Below, one piece after another: positions 1 through 5,760 of a DNA stretch of 5,821 nt. Below the pieces are notes generated by a model that worked only from the letters and a program-made list of their open reading frames with translations, was not told the origin of the DNA and made no database searches. The translations under genes and the position numbers were made by a program. Source of the DNA: Caldifarciminota bacterium (GTDB taxonomy: Bacteria; Hydrothermota; Hydrothermia; B15-G9; WFZT01); assembly GCA_026986235.1 (NCBI GenBank), contig JALSOY010000003.1:1-5821 (forward strand), in the 5' to 3' direction. Position 1 is the first letter of the stretch. The number at the start of each line of letters is the position of its first letter.

Positions 1-1110
1 GGAATTTATCACCCCCTGACCCTCTTCAGGTCTGAGATAATTCTTTTTCCATGTCAGGGCACCCTCAATTCTGAATCTGGAAGAAATGTATTTGCTCAAT
101 TTGAATTCCGTTGATATGTAGTCCTCTTCATCTCTTATGTCTCTAAAATAAGTTACCTTCAGCCGGGCCTCTATGTTGAAGTTCAAAAAGTACGGCTCAC
201 CGTAGGTCACATCCACCCTCTCACGGATTAGCCTTTTAATGTCTGTAATTACATTGAATCTCATCTCACCGTACTGGGCGTTGTTAAAAAGATTTTTGTG
301 ACCCAGAGCAAGTTTTGCCTGTAAATCAAATGGAGAGTGATAACCTCCACCGATTTCCACATACCCGGGTTTTAACTCCTGCACAATAAAGACGAGCTTC
401 ACGGTATCTCCCCTGGTGTTCGTGACCGATATTCTGGTTTGAACGCTCTGAAAGAGGCCCGTCATATAGATGCGCCTCTGTGATTCCACCACCCTGGAAA
501 TTTTGTAAATATCCCCCGGTTTTATAACGATCTCCCTGCGTATGATCGTGCTCCTCACCCTCCTGTTACCCACTATCTCAACCTGTCCGACATAAACTGT
601 TGGTCCCTCGTCAATACTGTAAATAACGACTACTGAATCGGTACCCTCAATTTCACGGGTGAACTTAACGAAAGGTTTCCCGTTATCCTCGTAAAACCTC
701 ACGAGGTTACTCTCTCCTGCCCCCAGTCTATCTTCGTCGTAGTACCCGGGAACGGGATAGTTAAAAATTTTTTTCAGTCTTTCCGGCTGAACTGTCAGAA
801 GGCCTGTAAAAACGATGTCTTTCACGACCTTCCTCTTTCCTTCATCCATTTCGATGAGGATGTCCACCCCCTTTTTTACAGGGATGACTTCCACATGTGT
901 TACATGAAAATCGTAGAAGCCCTTGGACTTGTAAAATTTTTTGAGTCTGGCAATACCTGCCCTGAGCTTTGCCTTTGAAAAAAAATCTCCCTTCTTGAGC
1001 TTCGTTACACTTTTTAATTGTTTTGATGAAAAACTGTGATTACCACGGAACTCAACGCCATGTATTCTCGGGACAGAGAGAAAGATAAATAGAATCAATC
1101 CGTAACTCAT
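1..1110 (-). CDS. Omp85/TamA-like outer-membrane assembly protein (POTRA + start of barrel), 3' end cut by window
   Basis: The reading frame is open from an ATG at 1110 to the left edge, giving 370 residues and no stop; my translation shows no frameshift. Residues 1-18 are a short hydrophobic stretch (SYGLILFIFLSV) that could be a signal peptide, though it lacks the usual basic start. Three POTRA-like repeats of about 75-80 residues follow (roughly 19-91, 92-169 and 170-249), with typical starts such as VEFRGNHSFS and VEIVGNRRVRS and the pattern GLFQSV in the third. From about 250 (YVEIGGGY, then LGHKNLFNN) the sequence matches the first beta strands of an Omp85 barrel. Omp85 proteins insert beta-barrel proteins into, or export substrates across, the outer membrane. 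Three POTRA domains resemble TamA more than five-POTRA BamA, but BamA cannot be excluded without the rest of the barrel. It lies 63 bases after the carboxyltransferase gene. An in-frame TGA lies upstream with no other start codon between. No Shine-Dalgarno site is visible. Confidence 0.85.
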   Translation of the reverse strand, partial: MSYGLILFIFLSVPRIHGVEFRGNHSFSSKQLKSVTKLKKGDFFSKAKLRAGIARLKKFYKSKGFYDFHVTHVEVIPVKKGVDILIEMDEGKRKVVKDIVFTGLLTVQPERLKKIFNYPVPGYYDEDRLGAGESNLVRFYEDNGKPFVKFTREIEGTDSVVVIYSIDEGPTVYVGQVEIVGNRRVRSTIIRREIVIKPGDIYKISRVVESQRRIYMTGLFQSVQTRISVTNTRGDTVKLVFIVQELKPGYVEIGGGYHSPFDLQAKLALGHKNLFNNAQYGEMRFNVITDIKRLIRERVDVTYGEPYFLNFNIEARLKVTYFRDIRDEEDYISTEFKLSKYISSRFRIEGALTWKKNYLRPEEGQGVINS

Positions 1111-1118
1111 GGCATTAA

Positions 1119-1150
1119 AGTATAACAGAGATGTAAGAGGTTTTCCTCAA
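1119..1150 (-). promoter_or_regulatory. Predicted extended -10 promoter for the Omp85-like gene
   Basis: On the minus strand TATACT (1119-1124) is preceded by TG one base away, which is an extended -10 element. The best -35 candidate, TTGAGG (1145-1150), is 20 bases upstream, longer than ideal. The -10 ends only 8 bases before the ATG at 1110, so the predicted transcript would start at or within a few bases of the start codon. The surrounding 63-base gap between the two genes holds no clear terminator; it contains only short inverted repeats around CCTCTTGAGG. Prediction only. Confidence 0.4.
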
Positions 1151-1173
1151 GAGGCCGTGTCAGGCTGCACCGT

Positions 1174-2724
1174 TTAAAGGGGAATGTTACCGTGCTTCTT
1201 TGGGGGAATACTCTGCCTTTTGTTTTCGAGTATTCTCAGGGCCTTGACGAGCCACGGCCTCGTATCAGCAGGATCAATTATATCGTCGATGTATCCGAGG
1301 GAAGCGGCATAATAGGGATTGGCAAACTTTCCCCTGTACTCCTGTACGAGCTTTTTCCTGAGGGCGTCCGGGTCTTCCGCTTCCTTCAATTCTTTTCTGT
1401 AAATAATTTCAACTGCACCTTCAGGACCCATAACGGCAATTTCAGCGGTCGGCCAGGCAAGGTTTATGTCAGCCCTCACCTGTTTTGAACCCAGGACACA
1501 GTAAGCACCGCCGTAGGACTTACGGATAATTATCGTTATCTTCGGCACTGTTGCCTCTGAATAGGCATAAAGGAGTTTCGCACCATGTTTAATAATTCCC
1601 CCGTGCTCCTGTGCCACACCGGGAAGGAAGCCCGGCACATCCTCAAAAGTTATAATCGGGATGTTAAATGCATCGCAAAACCTTACAAATCTTGCAGCTT
1701 TTACAGAAGCGTTGATGTCAAGGGCACCTGCAAGATACATTGGCTGCTGGGCTACAATTCCCACAGGCCTTCCGTATATCCTGGCAAATCCCACAATTAT
1801 GTTTGGTGCGAAGTGTTCGTGTACCTCGAAGAACTCCCCATTATCCACCACCCTGTAAATCACCTCCTTCATGTCATAAGGCTGATTGGAGTCATCGGGC
1901 ACGATCTTTCTGAGTTCAGGATCCCTTCTCTCAGGATCGTCGTTGGGCGTTACCCTCGGTGGATCTTCCATGTTGTTCTGCGGAAGATATTCGAGGAGCT
2001 TTCTTATGTTCATAAACACCTCTTCCTCGGTGTCGTAAACGAAGTGGGCAACTCCGGACTTTTCGGCGTGTACATCGGCTCCTCCAAGTTCCTCGTGTGT
2101 TACCTCCTCGTGGGTGGTTTTCTTCACCACATCAGGACCTGTTATGAACATGTAACTCGTACCCCGTGCCATAAAAATAAAATCTGTCAGGGCAGGGGAG
2201 TAAACGGCACCGCCTGCTGAAGGGCCAAGGATGGCTGAAATCTGTGGAATTACGCCAGAGGCAAGGGTATTTCTCAAAAATATCTCGGCGTAACCGGCGA
2301 GACTACCAACACCCTCCTGTATTCTTGCACCGCCTGAATCGTTCAGGCCGATGACGGGAGCTCCCACACGCATCGCCATATCCATGATCTTTTTTATTTT
2401 TTCGGCATGCGCCAGTGATAGGGTCCCGCCAAAAACGGTGAAATCCTGAGAAAATACGAATACCAGCCTACCGTTAATTGTTCCAAATCCGGTTACAACT
2501 CCGTCACCGAGAATCTTTCTTTTTTCAAGTCCAAAGTCGTATATTCTGTGGGTGACGAACTGATCAATCTCCTGAAAAGAACCTTCATCGAGGAGGAGAT
2601 CAAGCCGCTCACGGGCTGTGAGCTTACCCTTTTCGTGCTGTCTCTTTATCCTCTCTTCACCGCCCCCCAAACGGGCAAGCCTGCGTAACTCCTCAAGCTC
2701 CTTAAGTTTATCCTCAATTCCCAT
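1174..2724 (-). CDS. pccB: Acyl-CoA carboxylase carboxyltransferase subunit (PccB/MmdA family)
   Basis: This 516-residue protein has the usual length of the biotin-dependent carboxyltransferase subunit of propionyl-CoA carboxylase, methylmalonyl-CoA decarboxylase (MmdA) or transcarboxylase. These enzymes move CO2 between carboxybiotin and an acyl-CoA in the cytoplasm. Two crotonase-like halves are visible. The N half has KLTARERLDLLLDEGSF (34-50), the oxyanion segment DSGGARIQEG (129-138) and GPSAGGAVYSPALTDF (167-182). The C half has EDVPGFLPG (361-369), IIKHGAKLLYAYSEATVPK (377-395), RKSYGGAY (401-408) and AWPTAEIAVMGPEGA (423-437). The residue after GGAY, which helps set acyl-chain choice in studied family members, is Cys409. 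I start at ATG 2724 because GGAGGT lies 4 bases upstream and the family begins near MGIEDKLKEL; the frame stays open upstream only inside the pilus gene. It overlaps that gene by 11 bases, suggesting coupled translation. No biotin carboxylase, biotin carrier or membrane decarboxylase subunit is present, so carboxylase versus decarboxylase is unresolved. Confidence 0.93.
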   Translation of the reverse strand: MGIEDKLKELEELRRLARLGGGEERIKRQHEKGKLTARERLDLLLDEGSFQEIDQFVTHRIYDFGLEKRKILGDGVVTGFGTINGRLVFVFSQDFTVFGGTLSLAHAEKIKKIMDMAMRVGAPVIGLNDSGGARIQEGVGSLAGYAEIFLRNTLASGVIPQISAILGPSAGGAVYSPALTDFIFMARGTSYMFITGPDVVKKTTHEEVTHEELGGADVHAEKSGVAHFVYDTEEEVFMNIRKLLEYLPQNNMEDPPRVTPNDDPERRDPELRKIVPDDSNQPYDMKEVIYRVVDNGEFFEVHEHFAPNIIVGFARIYGRPVGIVAQQPMYLAGALDINASVKAARFVRFCDAFNIPIITFEDVPGFLPGVAQEHGGIIKHGAKLLYAYSEATVPKITIIIRKSYGGAYCVLGSKQVRADINLAWPTAEIAVMGPEGAVEIIYRKELKEAEDPDALRKKLVQEYRGKFANPYYAASLGYIDDIIDPADTRPWLVKALRILENKRQSIPPKKHGNIPL

Positions 2725-3865
2725 GATGACCTCCGTAGTTTTCTTCCCTGTGTTTACGAGCCAGCTCCTCAAAAATAAACCATGTTTTGTCCGATGAATC
2801 AAGGATCCCATCAAGCCTCAGTCTCAGACTTTCTTTATGCGTTGCATATTCGAGAGCCGTTTCTCTGGATATTAGTCCCCGTTTGTAAAGATAAAACAGG
2901 GACTGATCAAATGTCTGCATTCCGTAGGGCAGATACCCTTCTGCTATGGCGTCGTAAATATCGGAAAGTCTTTCCGGGAAGAGTATCATTTCCTTGATCC
3001 TTTCGGTAACAACCATAATCTCGACTGCGGGGACCCTGCCTCTTCTATCCTTTCTTGGAACCAGCCTCTGGGAAATAACCGCCCTGAGAACAGAGGCAAG
3101 CTGTGATCTTACCATATTCTGCTGGTGAGATGGGAATATTGAGACTATCCGGTTTATAGTTTCCTTTGCGTCGAGTGTGTGGAGGGTGGACATTACGAGG
3201 TGTCCGGTCTCAGCTGCCATTAACGCCGTTGAAACCGTCTCAAGGTCCCTCATCTCACCAACCATAATGACATTTGGATCCTGTCTCAATGCCTCTTTCA
3301 ACCCTGAGAAAAACGATCTGGTGTCGAGCCCCACCTCCCTCTGGGAGATCAAACTCCTGACCTCCTTAAGCTCGTACTCAATGGGATCCTCGATGGTTAT
3401 GATGTTCACAGTTTTGTTCCGATTAATGTGATCCAGCATGGAGGCAAGGGTGGTGGATTTACCCGTTCCTGCAACGCCAGTTACGAGGATGAGACCTCTC
3501 TCCTCCATGGCGATCTTTTTGATAACTGGTGGTAGATTCAACTCCTCAATGGTTTTAACTCTCGCCGGTATTATTCTCAGAGCTATGGCATACTTCCCCT
3601 TTTGCCTGTAAATATTGACCCTGTAACGACCGTAAGAATCGGAGAATCCGACATCCACAGAGAAGTTTTTTTCGAGAAGCTCCATCTGTTCCGGCCTCAG
3701 TATGGTATCGATAATGTTCTCCAACTCATTATCTGTAAGATCAGGGTAGTCTCTGATGGGGAAGAGTTTACCAAAAACCCTGATGATCGGTGGGTTACCC
3801 GGTTTCAGGTGAATATCGGACGCACCCCTTTCTCTTGCGTATTTTAAAAGACTGAGGAAGTTCAC
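2714..3865 (-). CDS. pilT: Type IV pilus twitching motility ATPase, PilT/PilU family
   Basis: This 383-residue protein belongs to the secretion/pilus hexameric ATPases that power disassembly and retraction of type IV pili at the inner-membrane base. The N-terminal domain carries SDIHLKPGNPPIIRVFGKL (16-34). The core has Walker A GVAGTGKST (130-138), the Asp box IITIEDPIEYEL (155-166), Walker B DPNVIMVGEMRD (196-207, Glu204) and the His box TGHLVMSTLHT (220-230, His229). GMQTFDQSLFYLYKRGLIS (315-333) is a C-terminal family motif. The AIRNLIRE segment that PilT needs for retraction is replaced by a diverged RIKEMILF (289-296). Together with the length (Pseudomonas PilT is about 344 residues, PilU about 382), this points to a PilU-like paralogue as an alternative. 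The start is a GTG at 3865; no ATG, GTG or TTG lies between it and the upstream in-frame TGA, and the next Met is residue 61. No Shine-Dalgarno site precedes it. No other pilus gene is in view. Confidence 0.93.
   Translation of the reverse strand: MNFLSLLKYARERGASDIHLKPGNPPIIRVFGKLFPIRDYPDLTDNELENIIDTILRPEQMELLEKNFSVDVGFSDSYGRYRVNIYRQKGKYAIALRIIPARVKTIEELNLPPVIKKIAMEERGLILVTGVAGTGKSTTLASMLDHINRNKTVNIITIEDPIEYELKEVRSLISQREVGLDTRSFFSGLKEALRQDPNVIMVGEMRDLETVSTALMAAETGHLVMSTLHTLDAKETINRIVSIFPSHQQNMVRSQLASVLRAVISQRLVPRKDRRGRVPAVEIMVVTERIKEMILFPERLSDIYDAIAEGYLPYGMQTFDQSLFYLYKRGLISRETALEYATHKESLRLRLDGILDSSDKTWFIFEELARKHREENYGGHHGN
2729..2734 (-). promoter_or_regulatory. Ribosome binding site that fixes the carboxyltransferase start
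   Basis: GGAGGT on the minus strand lies 4 bases before the ATG at 2724, inside the last codons of the upstream pilus ATPase gene. It favours the 516-residue start over the longer open frame that begins at 2814, whose extra 30 residues are only the pilus gene read in another frame. Confidence 0.8.
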
Positions 3866-3872
3866 ATGACAA

Positions 3873-3902
3873 ATTTTAAAGTGATGGTGAAAATCTCGTC
3901 AA
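3873..3902 (-). promoter_or_regulatory. Predicted sigma-70-type promoter for pilT-pccB
   Basis: On the minus strand TTGACG (3897-3902) and TAAAAT (3873-3878) are 18 bases apart and each matches the housekeeping consensus at five of six positions. The -10 ends 7 bases before the GTG at 3865, so transcription would begin at or next to the start codon. That fits the lack of a ribosome binding site and suggests a leaderless mRNA. Prediction from sequence only. Confidence 0.5.
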
Positions 3903-3910
3903 CAGATGGT

Positions 3911-4077
3911 GGTGTTCGAAAAATCCCCTTTTATCGAAGAGGACTTTAGAAACCAGGATCCCCCTTCGCAAGAGGGAGGATAAGAGAGGATCCATACGGC
4001 TAAAAATGCAATCCCCCTGTTTCCCCCTTCACCAAGGGGGATTTTGGAAGACGGCAAATCCCCTTCACCAGGGGGGG
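3911..4077. repeat. GC-rich dispersed repeat, copy A, with nested inverted repeats
   Basis: This non-coding block between pilT and trpB2 shares ordered patches with copy B at 5623-5702: GGTGTTC (3911-3917), GGACTTTAGA (3941-3950), CCCTTCGCA (3962-3970) and a 20-base exact match (4009-4028). Inside it, AAAATCCCC near 3920 and its near inverse AAGGGGGATTTT (4035-4045 region) face each other like terminal inverted repeats about 125 bases apart. Smaller hairpins are CCCCCTT/AAGGGGG (4023-4029 with 4034-4040) and a related unit at 4060-4077. I see no open frame. C-rich and G-rich repeats of this general look occur dispersed in many bacterial genomes; whether this is a MITE-like element or a REP-type palindrome cannot be decided here. 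Confidence 0.6.
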
Positions 4078-4103
4078 GTCATCGCCTCAAAATTTCTGTT
4101 ATA

Positions 4104-4142
4104 GATGGGGGGCGAAGGCGTGAAACGCCTTCGCCCCCCATC
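4104..4142. terminator. Perfect 18-bp hairpin just after trpB2, probable transcription end
   Basis: Bases 4104-4121 and 4125-4142 are exact inverse complements separated by a 3-base loop, giving a very stable GC-rich stem with six consecutive G:C pairs near its base. It begins 4 bases after the trpB2 stop codon on the minus strand, the right place for a terminator or a 3'-end stabilising structure. No run of U follows immediately on either strand (minus continues TATAACAGAAATTTT), so it is not a textbook intrinsic terminator. Confidence 0.6.
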
Positions 4143-4146
4143 ACCT

Positions 4147-5445
4147 TTAAACATCACGCAGCTCCCCCTTTAAGTACGCATCGTATGCTGATAGATCAAA
4201 GTAGCCGTGTCCGGATAGATTAAACGCAATTACAACCTCGTCGTCCACTTCCCTTGCAATATCAATCGCCGCTTTCACCGCATGAGCTGACTCAGGTGCA
4301 GGCAGTATCCCCTCTGCTCTCGCAAACTCCACAGCCGCTTTAAATACCTCTGTCTGATGATACGCCCTCGCCTCGATCACCCCTTCCCTGTGCAGTAAAC
4401 TCACAAGCGGAGCCATTCCGTGATACCTTAGACCTCCAGCATGAATGGGTGGTGGTACGAAGTCGTAGCCCAGAGTAAACATCTTCAAAAGAGGAGTGAG
4501 CTTCGCAGTGTCACCAAAATCGTAATCGTATCTACCTTCTGTCAATGTCGGACATGCCTTTGGCTCCACAGCCACAACCCGCAGATCCTTTTTCTCTTTT
4601 CTTAACTTATCACCAATGAAGGGAAAGGTGAAACCTGCAAAATTGGAGCCTCCACCCACACATCCTATGAGGATGTCAGGATAGATACCGAGCTTCTGAA
4701 ACTGCTCTCTGGCCTCGAGTCCTATAACCGTCTGGTGAAGCAGTACATGATCAAGGACTGAACCAAGTGAGTAGTTCGTATCCGAGGAGTTTGCAGCCTC
4801 AAAAACCGCCTCACTTATCGCTATTCCAAGACTCCCGGGACTTTCGGGATCCTGCTCTAAAATCTTTCGCCCCGGCTCGGTCTCCTCACTGGGACTCGGT
4901 ACAATACGGGCACCGTAACTCTGTATGAGTATTCTCCTGCCCGGTTTCTGTAGATAACTTATTTTTACCATGTAAACTTTGACATCGAGATCAAAGATGG
5001 ACCCTGCAAAGGCAAGGGCAGAGCCCCATTGACCTGCCCCCGTCTCCGTGGTCAACCTCTTTATGCCCTCAAGCTTGTTGTAGTATGCCTGGGCAACCGC
5101 CGTATTTGGTTTGTGACTACCGGGAGGGGAAGTCCCTTCGTACTTGTAAAATATATGGGCCTTTAGGCCCAGTTTTTCCCTGAGATTGGCGGCATAAACG
5201 AGGGGAGTGGGCCTCCACATTTCGTAAACCCTGTAAACGGGAGCGGGAATTTCTATCTCTCTTTCCGTGGTGACCTCCTGCTCAATCAGGGACACGGGAA
5301 ATATGGCACTCAAATCCTCCGGCCTTATGGGTTTTCCAGTTGCAGGATTTAGAGGAGGATCGGGTAACCTGTCCATGTCCGCTTTTATGTTGTACCATTT
5401 TTTTGGTATTTCCTCTATATGCGTCTTACGGGGAAACTTCTTCAT
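4147..5445 (-). CDS. trpB2: Tryptophan synthase beta chain, TrpB2 class
   Basis: This 432-residue PLP enzyme joins indole and L-serine to make L-tryptophan. The PLP lysine is Lys112 in GSHKPNTA (109-116). The catalytic glutamate is Glu134 in ETGAGQWG (134-141), the PLP-phosphate loop is GCVGGGSNF (261-269), and the cofactor-ring serine is Ser411 in NLSGHGYFD (409-417). Trp140 in place of the His of TrpB1 (GAGQHG), the long N-terminal extension with RLPDPPLNPATGKPI (26-40) and WRPTPL (77-82), and the insert around 183-225 are TrpB2 marks. TrpB2 proteins generally lack the close partnership with TrpA seen for TrpB1 and are thought to salvage free indole or act on serine or related substrates. 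No trpA or other trp gene is in the window, which fits a stand-alone role. The ATG at 5445 has GGAGGTG 5 bases upstream. It appears to be its own transcription unit, with a promoter near 5580-5609 and a hairpin right after the stop. Confidence 0.95.
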   Translation of the reverse strand: MKKFPRKTHIEEIPKKWYNIKADMDRLPDPPLNPATGKPIRPEDLSAIFPVSLIEQEVTTEREIEIPAPVYRVYEMWRPTPLVYAANLREKLGLKAHIFYKYEGTSPPGSHKPNTAVAQAYYNKLEGIKRLTTETGAGQWGSALAFAGSIFDLDVKVYMVKISYLQKPGRRILIQSYGARIVPSPSEETEPGRKILEQDPESPGSLGIAISEAVFEAANSSDTNYSLGSVLDHVLLHQTVIGLEAREQFQKLGIYPDILIGCVGGGSNFAGFTFPFIGDKLRKEKKDLRVVAVEPKACPTLTEGRYDYDFGDTAKLTPLLKMFTLGYDFVPPPIHAGGLRYHGMAPLVSLLHREGVIEARAYHQTEVFKAAVEFARAEGILPAPESAHAVKAAIDIAREVDDEVVIAFNLSGHGYFDLSAYDAYLKGELRDV

Positions 5446-5450
5446 ATGAC

Positions 5451-5456
5451 ACCTCC
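5451..5456 (-). promoter_or_regulatory. Strong ribosome binding site of trpB2
   Basis: GGAGGT on the minus strand ends 5 bases before the ATG at 5445, preceded by a run of A. It fixes the start and contrasts with pilT and the Omp85-like gene, which have no such site. Confidence 0.85.
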
Positions 5457-5501
5457 TTTTTTTGAAGTGTGGGAACTATGTTATTTGAAGGGAAATGCCT
5501 C

Positions 5502-5528
5502 GCATGGGGGTAAGGTTAACCCCCATGC
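5502..5528 (-). promoter_or_regulatory. Hairpin in the predicted trpB2 leader
   Basis: Bases 5502-5511 and 5519-5528 are exact inverse complements (a 10-bp stem, GCATGGGGGT, with a 7-base loop). It lies about 56 bases upstream of the trpB2 ATG, within the leader expected from the promoter at 5580-5609. No U-run follows it, so it is not an obvious attenuator, and I recognise no known riboswitch. It could act in RNA stability or control, or mean nothing. Confidence 0.4.
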
Positions 5529-5579
5529 CAGAACCACAGGAGGGTATGAAAACGATATGATATGTGGAGCATCGGCAAA

Positions 5580-5609
5580 ATGATAAACTTTACATAGGAG
5601 GTTTGTCAA
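5580..5609 (-). promoter_or_regulatory. Predicted sigma-70-type promoter for trpB2
   Basis: On the minus strand a perfect TTGACA (5604-5609) and TATCAT (5580-5585, five of six consensus positions) are 18 bases apart. A transcript from here would start near 5573 and carry a leader of about 125-130 bases before trpB2. It is the best promoter match in the window. Confidence 0.6.
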
Positions 5610-5622
5610 TGATACATTGGAG

Positions 5623-5702
5623 GGTGTTCAAAGGGGGACTTTAGAGACCCTTCGCAGAATGGGAATACCCACCGCTTGAATTCAATCCCCCTGTTTCCCC
5701 CT
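5623..5702. repeat. GC-rich dispersed repeat, copy B (shorter)
   Basis: It carries, in the same order and orientation as copy A, GGTGTTC (5623-5629), GGACTTTAGA (5636-5645), CCCTTCGCA (5648-5656) and the exact 20-base match CAATCCCCCTGTTTCCCCCT (5683-5702). The right half of copy A, with its inverted G-rich arm, is missing, and AT-rich sequence begins at once. It has no credible gene. Confidence 0.6.
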
Positions 5703-5760
5703 CCAATAATAGTTGTTGTTTATTAGTATGGTTGTTGTTGATAATTAATATATGTAAATA
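5703..5760. other. AT-rich block, candidate DNA unwinding element
   Basis: This stretch is far richer in A and T than the rest of the window and contains two imperfect direct repeats beginning GTTGTTGTT (5712-5725 and 5731-5747), each followed by an AT-rich tail (TATTA and GATAATTA). Its position directly beside the DnaA-box-like cluster at 5761-5820 is what an origin unwinding element would show. Inference from composition and position. Confidence 0.45.

Noticed and set aside
978..985. Possible frameshift at a run of eight A in the Omp85-like gene
   Set aside because: With eight bases counted exactly, the frame continues cleanly through all three POTRA repeats to the left edge.
1192..2220. 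Plus-strand open frames opposite the carboxyltransferase gene
   Set aside because: They are antisense shadows of a well-recognised gene and show no family features or ribosome sites.
2725..2814. Thirty extra N-terminal residues on the carboxyltransferase if started at 2814
   Set aside because: They lie wholly within pilT in another frame, match nothing in the family, and the ATG at 2724 has a strong ribosome site.
2782..3847. Plus-strand open frames opposite pilT
   Set aside because: They are shadows of conserved ATPase coding sequence, with no recognisable protein features.
3866..4146. CRISPR array or tRNA in the GC-rich intergenic repeats
   Set aside because: There are no regularly spaced identical repeats with unique spacers and no cloverleaf; the structure is inverted, G/C-run based.
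5267..5449. A 60-residue plus-strand frame opposite the trpB2 start
   Set aside because: It is antisense to conserved coding sequence and to the trpB2 ribosome site; nothing supports it.
5483..5539. A Trp-containing leader peptide starting with GTG upstream of trpB2
   Set aside because: It has one Trp codon, no ribosome site and no terminator/antiterminator pair, so classical attenuation is not supported.
5563..5571. Additional DnaA-like box TGTGGAGCA
   Set aside because: It has too many mismatches and lies isolated from the 12-base ladder; chance is likelier.
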